Positions 41,832-50,388 of a DNA stretch of 64,000 nucleotides are shown here, piece by piece; position 1 is the first letter of the stretch, and the number at the start of each line of letters is the position of its first letter. The stretch is from Saccharopolyspora sp. SCSIO 74807 (GTDB lineage Bacteria > Actinomycetota > Actinomycetes > Mycobacteriales > Pseudonocardiaceae), in the NCBI RefSeq assembly GCF_037023755.1, contig NZ_CP146100.1, forward strand, positions 3,565,501 through 3,629,500, written 5' to 3'. The translations under genes were made by a program, and so were the position numbers. The notes below the pieces were generated by a model, which saw only the letters and a list, made by a program, of their open reading frames with translations, did no database searches and had not been told where the DNA came from.

Positions 41832-42503
41832 TCAGCCGGTCATGACACCGTCGTCGCCGGCGATCAGCAGCACGACAATGTTCGCCCCGATGAGGCACGG
41901 TCCCAACGGCACGGTCGAGAGCGGTCGGTTGACCGTGCGCAGGCCGAGATGGATCAGTGCCGCGGCGAGCCAGGCCACCAACAATCCGCTGAACAGCGCT
42001 GGCCAGCTGAACCAGGCAAGTACGGCTGCCCACGGCGCGGCCAGTTTGACGTCTCCGCCGCCCAAGCCGCTGGGGGCCAGTACGTAGATCAGTGCGAAGA
42101 ACACGAGGCATCCTGCCGCTCCCGCGCCGGCGCGCACCAACGGCTCCAGATCAGCGGTCAGCAGTGCACCTGCCACAGCAACACTGCCGACCAACGCGGA
42201 CAGGATCGCGATCAGGCGGTTGGGCAATCGCTGGGTAAAGGCGTCTTCCCAGGCCAGGGGAACCGCGGCGACAGCGAAGGCCGCGGCCACGGCGATATTG
42301 ACTGGGTCGTGGAGTCGCCAGATCAGCAACCAGAGCACGCCGAGGGCGATCGCGAAGGGACCGGTGACCGATCCTCGGTGATTGCGCTGGCGCGTTGGCG
42401 GCGTTCCCGCCCGGCTGATGAGCACGCTGAGGAGTCCGCCGAGGCTTGCCCACAGCAGTGTCACCAGCGCAGCGTGGAGCACGCTGTCCCCCTCATCGAC
42501 CAT
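41832..42503 (-). CDS. A24-family prepilin peptidase of the Tad system
   Basis: Start ATG 42503 gives 223 aa with about six to seven membrane helices. The two catalytic aspartates of the type 4 prepilin peptidase family are visible: LAWEDAFTQRLPNRLIA (after the second helix) and SGLGGGDVKLAAPWA (the GxGD motif). It cleaves the leaders of the pilin-like proteins encoded further right, exposing the residue after Gly. It is on the opposite strand to the rest of the cluster, with its start 24 bp from that of the lipoprotein gene, so the two genes diverge from one promoter region. The long N-terminal frame extension is rejected as Cys/Arg/His-rich. Confidence 0.85.
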   Translation of the reverse strand: MVDEGDSVLHAALVTLLWASLGGLLSVLISRAGTPPTRQRNHRGSVTGPFAIALGVLWLLIWRLHDPVNIAVAAAFAVAAVPLAWEDAFTQRLPNRLIAILSALVGSVAVAGALLTADLEPLVRAGAGAAGCLVFFALIYVLAPSGLGGGDVKLAAPWAAVLAWFSWPALFSGLLVAWLAAALIHLGLRTVNRPLSTVPLGPCLIGANIVVLLIAGDDGVMTG

Positions 42504-42527
42504 GGCTCCGGACGTGATCAAGCGTCG

Positions 42528-43130
42528 ATGGTGCTGGTGTCGCCTGCAACCGCAGCACGCTGGCGAGGCCGCCGGATACCTCGTGGGGTCGGCATTGTCT
42601 CCGTCGCCACGGTGGTTCTTCTCCCACTGATGGCGGGCTGCGAGCAAGCGGCGGATGCGCCTGCTCCTGCGCCCGATGAGGTCGTGTCTCCCCCGGCCAC
42701 GACCTCATCGCCCGCCGATCTCGCCGCTGCCCGAGCACGGGAGGTCTACCTGCAGATGTGGCAGGCCATGGCACAGGCCGCGCAAACCTCGGATTGGCAA
42801 TCGCCCGCGCTGGCCGAGTATGCGACGGGCGATGCCCTGACCACGCTGAGCCGCAGCTTGTATGCCGACCATGTCAACAAGCTCGTGACGCGGGGGCGTC
42901 CGGCGAATCACCCGACGGTGTCTTCAGTCGAGCCGCCCGGTGATCCGCGCACCGTGATGCTCTCCGACTGCGGAGATTCAGCGAATTGGCTCAAGTACCG
43001 AAGCGGTACTGATCAGCTGGCTGACGAGACCGGCGGGGGACGTCGATCCATCACTGCCGAGGTGGTCACGCAGCCTGATGGCAGCTGGCGGGTGTCCCGG
43101 TTTTCGGTGCAGGGGGTGGGGACATGTTAG
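42528..43130 (+). CDS. Lipoprotein of the Tad cluster
   Basis: ATG 42528 gives 200 aa. The N-terminus has basic residues, a hydrophobic stretch and the lipobox LPLMAGC near residue 32, so the mature protein is probably lipid-anchored on the outer face. An Ala/Pro linker follows, then a domain with LAAARAREVYLQMWQAMAQA, LYADHVNKLVTRG and WRVSRFSVQGVG, similar in outline to small secreted domains of the NTF2-like kind. It overlaps the next gene by 7 bp. Role unknown; it may support pilus assembly at the cell surface. Confidence 0.7.
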   Translation: MVLVSPATAARWRGRRIPRGVGIVSVATVVLLPLMAGCEQAADAPAPAPDEVVSPPATTSSPADLAAARAREVYLQMWQAMAQAAQTSDWQSPALAEYATGDALTTLSRSLYADHVNKLVTRGRPANHPTVSSVEPPGDPRTVMLSDCGDSANWLKYRSGTDQLADETGGGRRSITAEVVTQPDGSWRVSRFSVQGVGTC

Positions 43131-44155
43131 GCAGGACCACCCTGGTCACCACTGCGGTCTCCGCATGCCTGATGGCCGGTGCGGGCACGGCGCTGGCAGG
43201 TGACGGATGGGGCAATGTCGAGTGTGGCCAGACCGACTACGCCGGCTGCCAGCTCGGGGCTGGAAGCGGCGGTGAACCCAGTGCCCCGTCGAAGCCGCAC
43301 CAGCCTGGTTCCGGCAGCGGATCCGACGATGACGGTGGAGGATCCGGTTCGCAGGACGCGGCTCCGAAGCCTCCGCAAGGCGATGTGATCGCTGGGGATC
43401 GGCCTCCGCTGGCCGACTGCCACTACGTTCCCAGCGATTACCAACCACCGAGCCAGGGCACGACGCCGATCTCCTTCGAGGATTCGGGCGGTGGTGCGGT
43501 CACCGTCAGGCCAGCCGTGCACCGCACCCGCATCGCCCCGGCTTCACCACGACCGGCGCAGCAGCCGCCGCGACCGTCGGGACAGTGGTACGTGTTTCAG
43601 TGCTCCGGTGAAGGGTGGGCTGATGGGCTCTACCGGCCCCCAGTGTGGATTCCCGATGGTCAGCAGCCGGGTCCGTCTCCGGAACAGCTCGCGCAACAGG
43701 CATACAGCCAGTTGCGGTTGCCCTCTCCGCAGATCCAGGCATCTCCTGCCCAAACGCAGCTGGTTCAGTTGCCGACGTGGCTGTGGCTGGATCGCGGACA
43801 GTGGCAGCCCCAGACCGCCACGGCCTCGGTGCCGGGTGCCTCGGTGACGGCGACCGCCTCCCCGAGCTTGGTGCGGTGGTCGATGGGTGATGGCTCGACG
43901 GTGTCCTGCCCGGGTCCGGGAACACCGTTCCCACCGGACACCGATCCCCGCGCCACCTCGCCGGACTGTGGCCACACATACCGGCAGAGTTCCCAGATGC
44001 ATCAGAGCCACGCGTATCCGGTCGAGGCGACGGTGACGTGGACGGTCACCTGGTCCGGCCCCACCGGAGGCGGGACGCTGCCGGACCTTATGACCACGTC
44101 GACCGCGTCGTTCGAGGTGGCCGAGTCACAAGCGTTGAACAACGTCCCCAATTAG
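43124..44155 (+). CDS. Secreted protein of the Tad cluster
   Basis: This 343-aa protein has a signal peptide (TTLVTTAVSACLMAGAGTALA, cut near residue 25), a Gly/Ser/Pro-rich stretch with Cys pairs, and a C-terminal beta-rich region. That region includes WSMGDGSTVSCPGPGTPF and HTYRQSSQ, like a PKD-type fold (the W-x-x-GDG pattern). Such proteins occur beside actinobacterial Tad genes, where they are thought to sit outside the membrane. Four or more Cys suggest disulfides. It is translated from an overlap with the lipoprotein gene. No enzyme motif is seen. Confidence 0.65.
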   Translation: MLGRTTLVTTAVSACLMAGAGTALAGDGWGNVECGQTDYAGCQLGAGSGGEPSAPSKPHQPGSGSGSDDDGGGSGSQDAAPKPPQGDVIAGDRPPLADCHYVPSDYQPPSQGTTPISFEDSGGGAVTVRPAVHRTRIAPASPRPAQQPPRPSGQWYVFQCSGEGWADGLYRPPVWIPDGQQPGPSPEQLAQQAYSQLRLPSPQIQASPAQTQLVQLPTWLWLDRGQWQPQTATASVPGASVTATASPSLVRWSMGDGSTVSCPGPGTPFPPDTDPRATSPDCGHTYRQSSQMHQSHAYPVEATVTWTVTWSGPTGGGTLPDLMTTSTASFEVAESQALNNVPN

Positions 44156-44257
44156 CAACCGATCATCCACTATAGACAACTCAAAACCCGAAACTCACTA
44201 TTTTCGCCCCGTTCTCCGGAATTGGGGTGCAGGTACCGCCTTGTTTGGAGACGCCTT

Positions 44258-44956
44258 ATGGCTACCTCTACCGCGACGTCCTCCGAGACGCAGAGCCCGT
44301 CGCGATCCTGGGCCGGACGCAGACCCGCCGACACCTCCCGCCTGGCCCACGGCCCCCGGCGGCGGGTGCCTTACCTGGTGCTCGGTGTGTTGCTGGTCGT
44401 GATCTGTGTGGCGGGGTCGGTGATCACTGTGCTGCAGGTCGGAAAGCGGGAACCGGTGCTGAGCCTGGCTCATCCGGTGCAGGTCGGCCAGGTCCTGGCT
44501 CCGTCGGACCTGCGAGAGGTCACCGTGTCCGCGGATGCTGGGTCCGATCTCGTGTTGGCGAGCCAGTCCTCCAGCGTGCTGGGTCGCCCGATGGCGTATG
44601 CGCTGCCCGCCGGCACGTTTCTGACTCGTGCTGCTCTCGGGCGCCCGCAGGTGCCTGCGACGGGGCAGGCGATTGTGGCGGTGGCTGCCAAGCCCGGGCA
44701 GATGCCGCCGCAGCTGTCACGCGGGACCGCGGTGTCGGTGGTCGTCTCTCCTGGTTCGCAGGGCAGTAGTTCCTCGTCGCAGGGTGTGGTCGCTGGTGGC
44801 CCGTGGCCGGCGGTGGTGGTCGGTGTTGAGGCTGCGGGCAGTGATCAATCGACGGTGGTGTCGCTGCAGTTGCCGGCTGCCAGTGCGCGGCAGGTCGCCT
44901 CGGTGCCACCCGGCGAGTTGTCGCTGGTCGCGGTCGCGGCAGGAGGGGGTCAGTGA
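44258..44956 (+). CDS. CpaB/RcpC-like SAF-domain protein
   Basis: Start ATG 44258 gives 232 aa. A cytoplasmic N-terminus and one membrane helix (VPYLVLGVLLVVICVAGSVITVL, about 40-62) precede a SAF domain: VLSLAHPVQVGQVLAPSDLREV, RPMAYALPAGTFLTRAAL and AIVAVAAKPGQMPPQLSRGT. SAF domains of CpaB/RcpC proteins bind the envelope and guide the Tad pilus. It overlaps the TadZ-like gene downstream (TGATG). An A+T-richer 100-bp gap before it, with TCCACTATAGACAAC at about 44166, may hold the operon promoter. Confidence 0.75.
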   Translation: MATSTATSSETQSPSRSWAGRRPADTSRLAHGPRRRVPYLVLGVLLVVICVAGSVITVLQVGKREPVLSLAHPVQVGQVLAPSDLREVTVSADAGSDLVLASQSSSVLGRPMAYALPAGTFLTRAALGRPQVPATGQAIVAVAAKPGQMPPQLSRGTAVSVVVSPGSQGSSSSSQGVVAGGPWPAVVVGVEAAGSDQSTVVSLQLPAASARQVASVPPGELSLVAVAAGGGQ

Positions 44957-45726
44957 TGCTGATCGGACTGTGCTCGGTGAAGGGCTCGCCTGGCGTGACG
45001 ACCGCGGCGTTGGCGATGGCCGCCCGGTGGCCTGTCGGCGAGGCGAGCGTGCTGGAGGCCGATCCGTCTGGCAGTGATCTCAGTGCCCGGTTCTGCCTGC
45101 CGACCTCGCCGGGGCTGGTGTCGCTGGCCGCGGCAACCCGACGTCCGACCGCGGCCGACGTGGTGGCCGACCACGTTCAGCGGTTGACCGGGGGGCTGCC
45201 GGTCGTGGTGGGCCCGGTGGCTGCCGAACAGGCACGAGCGGCGCTGTCAGCTTTGACCTCGCGTGGGCATCCGGTGTTGCAGGCTGCTGCCGGTGCACCG
45301 GACTCGACGGTGTTGGTGGATGCGGGACGGTTGGAGCCGTCCTCGCCTGCGTTGCCTCTCGTGCGCGATGCCGATGCGCTGGTGGTCATGGCACGACCTC
45401 GGGCCGACGAGCTCTCGCACCTGGCATCGCTGCTCAAGCCGATGGCGACCTGGGCGCGCACGCCGGGGTTGGTGCTCATCGGTGAGGGCTGCAGCAACCG
45501 GGAGGCCGAACGTGAGCTGGGTGTTCCGGTCATGGCCAGGCTCCCCCATGACCGTTCGGGCGCGTCGATGCTGTGTGGCCATCCGCGGGGCCGCACACCG
45601 GATCGCTCCGCGCTGGGGCAGGCATGTGCCCGGCTTGCCCGCACGGTGATCGACCACATTCAAGCCCACCGCACCAGTGACGCCGAGGCCGCGGTGCGGG
45701 CCACGACCAACGGGCAGGTGTTGTGA
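44956..45726 (+). CDS. TadZ/CpaE-like ParA-family ATPase
   Basis: ATG 44956 is preferred (AGGAGGGGG 6 nt upstream), giving 256 aa. The deviant Walker A SVKGSPGVTTAALAMAARW replaces the usual GGxGKTT, as in actinobacterial TadZ/CpaE-like proteins, followed by VLEADPSGSDLSARF. A later strand STVLVDAGRL and DALVVMARPRADELSHL complete the MinD/ParA fold. TadZ proteins place the pilus machine at a cell pole or other site. It lies between the SAF-domain and TadA genes and overlaps both. Confidence 0.78.
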   Translation: MLIGLCSVKGSPGVTTAALAMAARWPVGEASVLEADPSGSDLSARFCLPTSPGLVSLAAATRRPTAADVVADHVQRLTGGLPVVVGPVAAEQARAALSALTSRGHPVLQAAAGAPDSTVLVDAGRLEPSSPALPLVRDADALVVMARPRADELSHLASLLKPMATWARTPGLVLIGEGCSNREAERELGVPVMARLPHDRSGASMLCGHPRGRTPDRSALGQACARLARTVIDHIQAHRTSDAEAAVRATTNGQVL

Positions 45727-47084
45727 TGACCAGCGCAGAGCACGACACGGTGCACGAAACCCACCCCGCCGCTTCTGCATTGCGGGCCCGGGTGCGCACC
45801 GCGGTTTCGGAAGGTCTGGCCGAACGCATCCGGCACGACGAACAAGCCGGACACCCAGCACCAGACCAGCAAGCCCGGCGCAGTCTGGCCGAACAACTGG
45901 CTGCCGAGGCCGCAGACGCCTACGCCCACGAGGAGCTGACCCGCCCGAGCGGGGCCGGGCTGGTGCCCGACGAGGTCGAACGCCACGTGGTCGCCTCAGT
46001 GCTGGACGAGGTGTTCGGCATGGGCGGCCTGCAGCCGCTGCTGGCCAACCCGGAAATCGAAAACATTAACGTCAACGGCGCCGATCGCGTCTTCGTGCGC
46101 TACGCCGACGGGCGACGCGCCCAGCTACCGCCGGTCGCCGACTCCGACGAGGAACTGATCGGCCTGGTGCGCTCGCTTGCCGCACGGTCCGGGGTGGAGG
46201 AGCGCCGGTTCGACCGGGGCTCGCCCGGGGTCAACGTCGAGCTACCGGACGGGTCACGGATGTTCGCGGTCATGGCCGTGACCGGCCGACCCTCGGTGTC
46301 CATCCGCCGGCACCGGTTCCAACAGGTCACCCTCGCCCAGCTCCGCTCGCTGGGCACGATCGATGCCGGGCTGGAAGCGCTGCTGGCCGCGATGGTGCGC
46401 GCCCGGTTCAACGTGCTCGTCGTCGGCGGCACCGCGATCGGGAAAACGACGATGCTCAGGGGGTTGGCCTCGGCGATTCCGCCAGCTGAGCGGCTGATCA
46501 CCATCGAGGACAACTTCGAACTCGGCCTGGACCGCGACCCGGCCCACCCGGATGTGATCGCGATGCAGGCCCGCGAAGCCAACGTCGAGGGCGAGGGCGC
46601 GATCTCGCAGGCCGAGCTGGTGCGGTGGGCGCTGCGCATGTCCCCGGACCGAGTCATCGTCGGCGAGGTCCGCGGCGCCGAACTCGTACCCATGGCCAAC
46701 GCCATGTCCCAAGGCAACGACGGCTCGATGGCCACCCTGCACGCCTCCACCTCCCGCGGGGCATTCACCAAACTGGCCACCTACGCCGCCCAAAGCCCCG
46801 AACGGCTCGGGTTGGAGGCGACCAACCTGCTTGTGGCCTCCGCATTGCATTTCGTGGTGCACCTGGCCGAAGCCCGCGACGACAAGACCCGGGTGGTCTC
46901 CTCAATCCGCGAAGTCGTCGACGCCGACGACACCCAGATCATCTCCAACGAGGTATACCGCCCCGATCCCACCGGCCGCGCGGTCCCCGGAGTGCCGCTG
47001 CGCACCGAAACGGTGGAACGGCTCGCCGAGGCCGACTTCGACGCGAGTGTGCTGGAGCGCGGCGAAGGGTGGTGGCGGCCATGA
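45726..47084 (+). CDS. tadA: TadA/CpaF secretion ATPase
   Basis: The protein (452 aa from ATG 45726) is the motor of the Tad/Flp pilus. Helical N-terminus; VFGMGGLQPLLANPEIENINVNG and ADRVFVRYADGRR before the core; Walker A VVGGTAIGKTTMLRGLA at about 232-248. The usual GGTGSGKTT reads GGTAIGKTT but keeps G-x4-GKT. Aspartate and His boxes TIEDNFELGL, RMSPDRVIVGEVRGAE and GSMATLHASTS follow. All ATPase motifs are usable. It overlaps TadZ (TGATG) and TadB (ATGA). Confidence 0.9.
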   Translation: MTSAEHDTVHETHPAASALRARVRTAVSEGLAERIRHDEQAGHPAPDQQARRSLAEQLAAEAADAYAHEELTRPSGAGLVPDEVERHVVASVLDEVFGMGGLQPLLANPEIENINVNGADRVFVRYADGRRAQLPPVADSDEELIGLVRSLAARSGVEERRFDRGSPGVNVELPDGSRMFAVMAVTGRPSVSIRRHRFQQVTLAQLRSLGTIDAGLEALLAAMVRARFNVLVVGGTAIGKTTMLRGLASAIPPAERLITIEDNFELGLDRDPAHPDVIAMQAREANVEGEGAISQAELVRWALRMSPDRVIVGEVRGAELVPMANAMSQGNDGSMATLHASTSRGAFTKLATYAAQSPERLGLEATNLLVASALHFVVHLAEARDDKTRVVSSIREVVDADDTQIISNEVYRPDPTGRAVPGVPLRTETVERLAEADFDASVLERGEGWWRP

Positions 47085-47971
47085 CCACCCCTGCCCTCCT
47101 GGCCGCGTTGTGCGGGCTCGGCATAGCCCTCGGAGCACTGCTGCTCATCGGCGGTCTCCGCGGACACCTCCCCGAGTCGACCACCACGCCGTCGCGATGG
47201 CGAGAACGCGTTCGTCACCTCCGGAATGGGGCCTCGGCGCGACGCCCGCTGATCAGCCTTGCCGCCGGCGGGCTGAGTGTCCTTGTCACGGGCTGGGTGA
47301 TCGCAGGTGTGCTCACCGCCGCGGCCGTGTGGTCGCTACCGCACGTGCTCGGTCGGGATACGGAGCAGGCCCGTCGTCTCGCCCGAATCGAAGCGATCGC
47401 GGCCTGGACCGAGATGCTGCGCGACACCCTGTCCGCGGCAGCAGGTTTGGAACAAGCGATCCAAGCAACGGTCGACACGGCACCGGCGGCGATCCGCGAC
47501 GACGTCCGCGAGCTGACGATGCGCATTGAACGTGGCGACACGCTCCCTGACGCGCTCGCGGGACTGGCTTGCGACCTGTCGGACCCCACGGGTGATCTGG
47601 TGGTCTCCGCGTTGGTGCTGGCATGTCAGCGCCAGGCACGCCAGCTCGCCGATCTGCTCGGCGAGCTCGCGATCGAGGCCCGCGAACAGGTGTCCATGCG
47701 GCTGCGGGTCGAAGCCAGCCGAGCGCGCACCCGCACGAGCGTGCGCGTCATCGTCGCGACCACGCTGTTGTTCGCGGCCGGTCTCGTCCTGCTCAACCGC
47801 GGCTACCTCGCCCCCTACGACGGCGCATTCGGGCAGACCATGCTCCTGGCCGTCGGGGCACTGTTCGCCGTCGCGTTCGTCTGGCTGGCTCGTATTGCCC
47901 GCATGCAGGAGCCCGAACGCTTCCTCACCCGCCCCACTGCTGCTGGGGCACGCACGGAGGTGCCCTCGTGA
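47081..47971 (+). CDS. tadB: TadB-like pilus platform protein
   Basis: ATG 47081 overlaps the TadA stop (ATGA) and gives 296 aa. Membrane helices occur at the N-terminus (ALCGLGIALGALLLIGGL), at about 60-85 and as a C-terminal pair (VIVATTLLFAAGLVLLNRGYL, MLLAVGALFAVAFVWLA). Between them is a T2SF-type cytoplasmic domain (IAAWTEMLRDTLSAAAGLEQAI, MRIERGDTLPDALAGLA). TadB and TadC form the membrane platform worked by TadA. The stop overlaps the TadC start (GTGA). Confidence 0.85.
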   Translation: MTTPALLAALCGLGIALGALLLIGGLRGHLPESTTTPSRWRERVRHLRNGASARRPLISLAAGGLSVLVTGWVIAGVLTAAAVWSLPHVLGRDTEQARRLARIEAIAAWTEMLRDTLSAAAGLEQAIQATVDTAPAAIRDDVRELTMRIERGDTLPDALAGLACDLSDPTGDLVVSALVLACQRQARQLADLLGELAIEAREQVSMRLRVEASRARTRTSVRVIVATTLLFAAGLVLLNRGYLAPYDGAFGQTMLLAVGALFAVAFVWLARIARMQEPERFLTRPTAAGARTEVPS

Positions 47972-48867
47972 TCACCACCATCGTCGTTCTGGCCGCCGGG
48001 TTCGGTGTCGGTGTGTGGGCGCTGGTGGTGTGGCTGCTGCCCCCGGCGCCGTCTCTGGCCAGCGCGCTGGCCGCCAGCCGCGCACCGCAACCGCGCAAGT
48101 CGACGATCAACGACATCGAAGCTGGTGGGTGGGCTGCCCGGTGGGGCCGCCCCGCGGTGCGCCCCTTGGCCGCACTGGGCCTACCCAGCGCCCGCCAGCA
48201 ACGTGACCTGCTCGTGCTCGGACGGACGCCGGAAGCGCTCTTGGCAGAAAAGGGTGTGCTCGCTGTCGCGGGTGTGCTGCTGCCCGGTCTGATCCCGTTG
48301 CTGCTGTGGGCGATCGGCGTGACCCTGCCCTGGCAGGTTCCCGCCGTGGCCGGTCTCGCCTGTGCGATCGGCGGGTTCGTCCTTCCTGACCTGGATCTGC
48401 GGCACCAAGCCCAGCGCAAGCGCATCGCGTTTCGCCACGCGCTCGGCGCGTACCTGAACCTCGTGCGGGTGTCTCTGGCCGGGGGCGCCGGGGTCGACGG
48501 AGCGCTCACCGACGCCGCGGAGATCGGCCAGGGGTGGGCCTTCGCCCGGATCCGTCGTGCGCTGACCACAGCACGCATGACCCGGGCGACGCCGTGGGCG
48601 ACGTTGCGGCAGCTCGGCGAGGAGCTGGAGGTGCGCGAACTGATCGAGCTGTCGTCCTCGGTGTCCCTGGCCGGCACCGAAGGCGCGAAAGTGCGCGCCT
48701 CCCTGGCGGCCAAGGCCGCTGCCATGCGCACTCACGAGCTCACCGAAGCCGAAGCTGAGGCCCAAGCCGCCACCGAGCGGATGTCGCTGCCGGTGATCTG
48801 CCTGTTCGCCGGGTTCTTGCTGTTCATCGCCTATCCAGCCGTGGCCACGGTGCTCGGCTCCCTGTGA
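47968..48867 (+). CDS. tadC: TadC-like pilus platform protein
   Basis: GTG 47968 overlaps the TadB stop and gives 299 aa. N-terminal helix VVLAAGFGVGVWALVVWLL, a helix pair at about 95-135, then the T2SF domain AYLNLVRVSLAGGAGVDGALTDAAE, LRQLGEELEVRELIELSSS, TEGAKVRASLAAKAAAMR and a C-terminal helix (PVICLFAGFLLFIAYPAVATVL). This is the second platform subunit and partner of TadB. Confidence 0.87.
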   Translation: MITTIVVLAAGFGVGVWALVVWLLPPAPSLASALAASRAPQPRKSTINDIEAGGWAARWGRPAVRPLAALGLPSARQQRDLLVLGRTPEALLAEKGVLAVAGVLLPGLIPLLLWAIGVTLPWQVPAVAGLACAIGGFVLPDLDLRHQAQRKRIAFRHALGAYLNLVRVSLAGGAGVDGALTDAAEIGQGWAFARIRRALTTARMTRATPWATLRQLGEELEVRELIELSSSVSLAGTEGAKVRASLAAKAAAMRTHELTEAEAEAQAATERMSLPVICLFAGFLLFIAYPAVATVLGSL

Positions 48868-48888
48868 ATCACAAAGGAGGAACCGCTG

Positions 48889-49080
48889 ATGCTGACCTAC
48901 ATCGCCTGCGTCATCGCCACCACCCGGGCCCGCATCGCCGACATCCGTTCTGACGAGCGCGGGTATTCCACCGAAACCGTGCTGGTGACCGCCTTGCTGG
49001 TCGCCGGGGCCATCGCCGTGCTCGCGATCATCGTCGCCGCGGTCACCCGCAAGGCCAACGAGATCGGGGGCAGCATGTGA
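48889..49080 (+). CDS. Flp-pilin-like small protein
   Basis: The 63-aa protein starts at ATG 48889 with AAAGGAGG upstream. A charged N-terminal region ending RSDERGYSTETVL precedes a single hydrophobic helix (TALLVAGAIAVLAIIVAAV). The Gly followed by a short spacer and Glu resembles the prepilin peptidase site of Flp pilins (G/xxxxE), though the spacing is one residue shorter than usual. It is the first pilin-type gene after TadC, so it is the best candidate for the main pilus subunit. Confidence 0.75.
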   Translation: MLTYIACVIATTRARIADIRSDERGYSTETVLVTALLVAGAIAVLAIIVAAVTRKANEIGGSM

Positions 49081-49511
49081 TGACCACACACCATGCCCAC
49101 CCACTACGCGCACGGATACGGCGCTGCTCCCGAGACGAACGGGGATCGGTCACCGCCGAACTCGTGCTGGCCGTCCCGGCGTTGCTGCTGCTGATCCTGC
49201 TGATCGCGCAGTTCGCGATCTGGGCGCACGCCACTCACATCGCCCAAGCCGCCGCCTCACAAGCACTGTCAGCCGCCCGTGTGCACCAGGCCAGCAGCGC
49301 CGACGGCCACGCCGAAGCGTCCTCGGTGCTCGGCCAGCTCGGTGCCGGACCGCTCAAGAACCCACACGCCGCCGTGAATCGGGGACCACAACAGTCCACT
49401 GTGGAGGTAACAGGGGAGGCTGCGGCGGTGGTGCCGTTCCTGGACTTGCCGGTGCGAGGCCGCGCGGCCGGGCCGAGCGAACGGTTCGTCACCCCAGGAG
49501 GCAACGAATGA
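49080..49511 (+). CDS. TadE-like minor pilin 1
   Basis: ATG 49080 (GTG 49077 possible) gives 143 aa. RDERGSVTAELVLAVPALLLLILLIAQF has the TadE pattern: basic residues, Gly, then Glu at +5 and a hydrophobic helix. HIAQAAASQALSAARVH is the usual first part of the outer domain. Such pseudopilins are cleaved by the prepilin peptidase and join the pilus base or tip. It overlaps the Flp-like and second TadE-like genes. Confidence 0.82.
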   Translation: MTTHHAHPLRARIRRCSRDERGSVTAELVLAVPALLLLILLIAQFAIWAHATHIAQAAASQALSAARVHQASSADGHAEASSVLGQLGAGPLKNPHAAVNRGPQQSTVEVTGEAAAVVPFLDLPVRGRAAGPSERFVTPGGNE

Positions 49512-49954
49512 CGTCCCGACGGCTCCGCTTGCAACGCGACGAACGAGGTTCGGTGGCCACCGAACTCACCCTGCTGGTGCCCGTCCTGATCATCCTGCTG
49601 CTGTTCGTGGTCTTCTGCGGGCGCCTGGCCGACTCGCGGCTGCGCGTCAACGACGCCGCGCACCAAGCCGTCCGCGCGGCAACGTTGGCCCGCAGCACCA
49701 GCCAAGCCAACAGTGACGCCCACGCCACCGCGCAGGCCGCACTCAGTCAGGCCGGCCTGCGCTGCCAAGACCTGGGTGTCTCCGCCCGGCTCGCCGGCCT
49801 GCAGCCCGGAAGCACGGTCACCGTGACCCTGACGTGCCCTCTCGGGCTCTCCGACCTGGCGATGCTGGGGGTTCCGGGGACCACCACGGCGACCTCCACC
49901 GCTTCCTCGGTCGTGGACCAGTGGCGCGGAACTACTCCCGGAGGAGGTGCCTGA
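49508..49954 (+). CDS. TadE-like minor pilin 2
   Basis: 148 aa, starting by ATGA overlap with the previous gene. RDERGSVATELTLLVPVLIILLLFVVF matches the TadE N-terminus with Gly and Glu at +5. NDAAHQAVRAATLARSTSQA follows and two Cys lie in the outer domain (LRCQDLG; TLTCPLG), perhaps disulfide-linked. It is a paralogue of the preceding gene. Confidence 0.82.
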   Translation: MTSRRLRLQRDERGSVATELTLLVPVLIILLLFVVFCGRLADSRLRVNDAAHQAVRAATLARSTSQANSDAHATAQAALSQAGLRCQDLGVSARLAGLQPGSTVTVTLTCPLGLSDLAMLGVPGTTTATSTASSVVDQWRGTTPGGGA

Positions 49955-50388
49955 TGCGCAGGCGGTGGCGAGCCCTCGCCGGTGACGAGCATGGCCGGGT
50001 CACGGCATTCGTCGTTGTCATCACCACGGCCTGTCTGCTGTTCGCCGGTCTCGTGCTCGACGGCGGACTCGCCCTGGCTGCCAAGACTCAGGCGATTGGC
50101 CACGCCCAACAAGCCGCCCGTGCTGGAGCGCAGGAGTTGGATCTCGTCGCCTACCGCGCCGGCGGCCAGCCTCAGCTTGCCCCGGAGGCGGCGCGAGCCG
50201 CGGCTCGCCGCTATCTCGGCGCCGTGGGCGCCATGGGCACCGTGACCGCCGATGCCAGCACAGTGCGCGTGCACGTCGATGCCCAGCAACGCACCCAGAT
50301 CCTCGGCTTGATCGGGCTGAGCGAGATCCCCGTGTCCGCCGAGGGCCAAGCCCGACCCGATCAAGGAACAACAGGAGGGGCCGGATGA
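49954..50388 (+). CDS. TadG-like / Flp assembly protein
   Basis: ATG 49954 overlaps the previous stop (TGATG), giving 144 aa. GDEHGRVTAFVVVITTACLLFAGLVLDGG is the N-terminus of the Rv3660/TadG-like proteins (Gly-x-x-Thr-Ala, then helix ending LDGG), without the Glu of true pilins. AQQAARAGAQELDLVAYRAG follows. It probably forms part of the envelope complex of the pilus. It overlaps the LysM-BTAD gene by 4 bp. Confidence 0.75.
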   Translation: MRRRWRALAGDEHGRVTAFVVVITTACLLFAGLVLDGGLALAAKTQAIGHAQQAARAGAQELDLVAYRAGGQPQLAPEAARAAARRYLGAVGAMGTVTADASTVRVHVDAQQRTQILGLIGLSEIPVSAEGQARPDQGTTGGAG

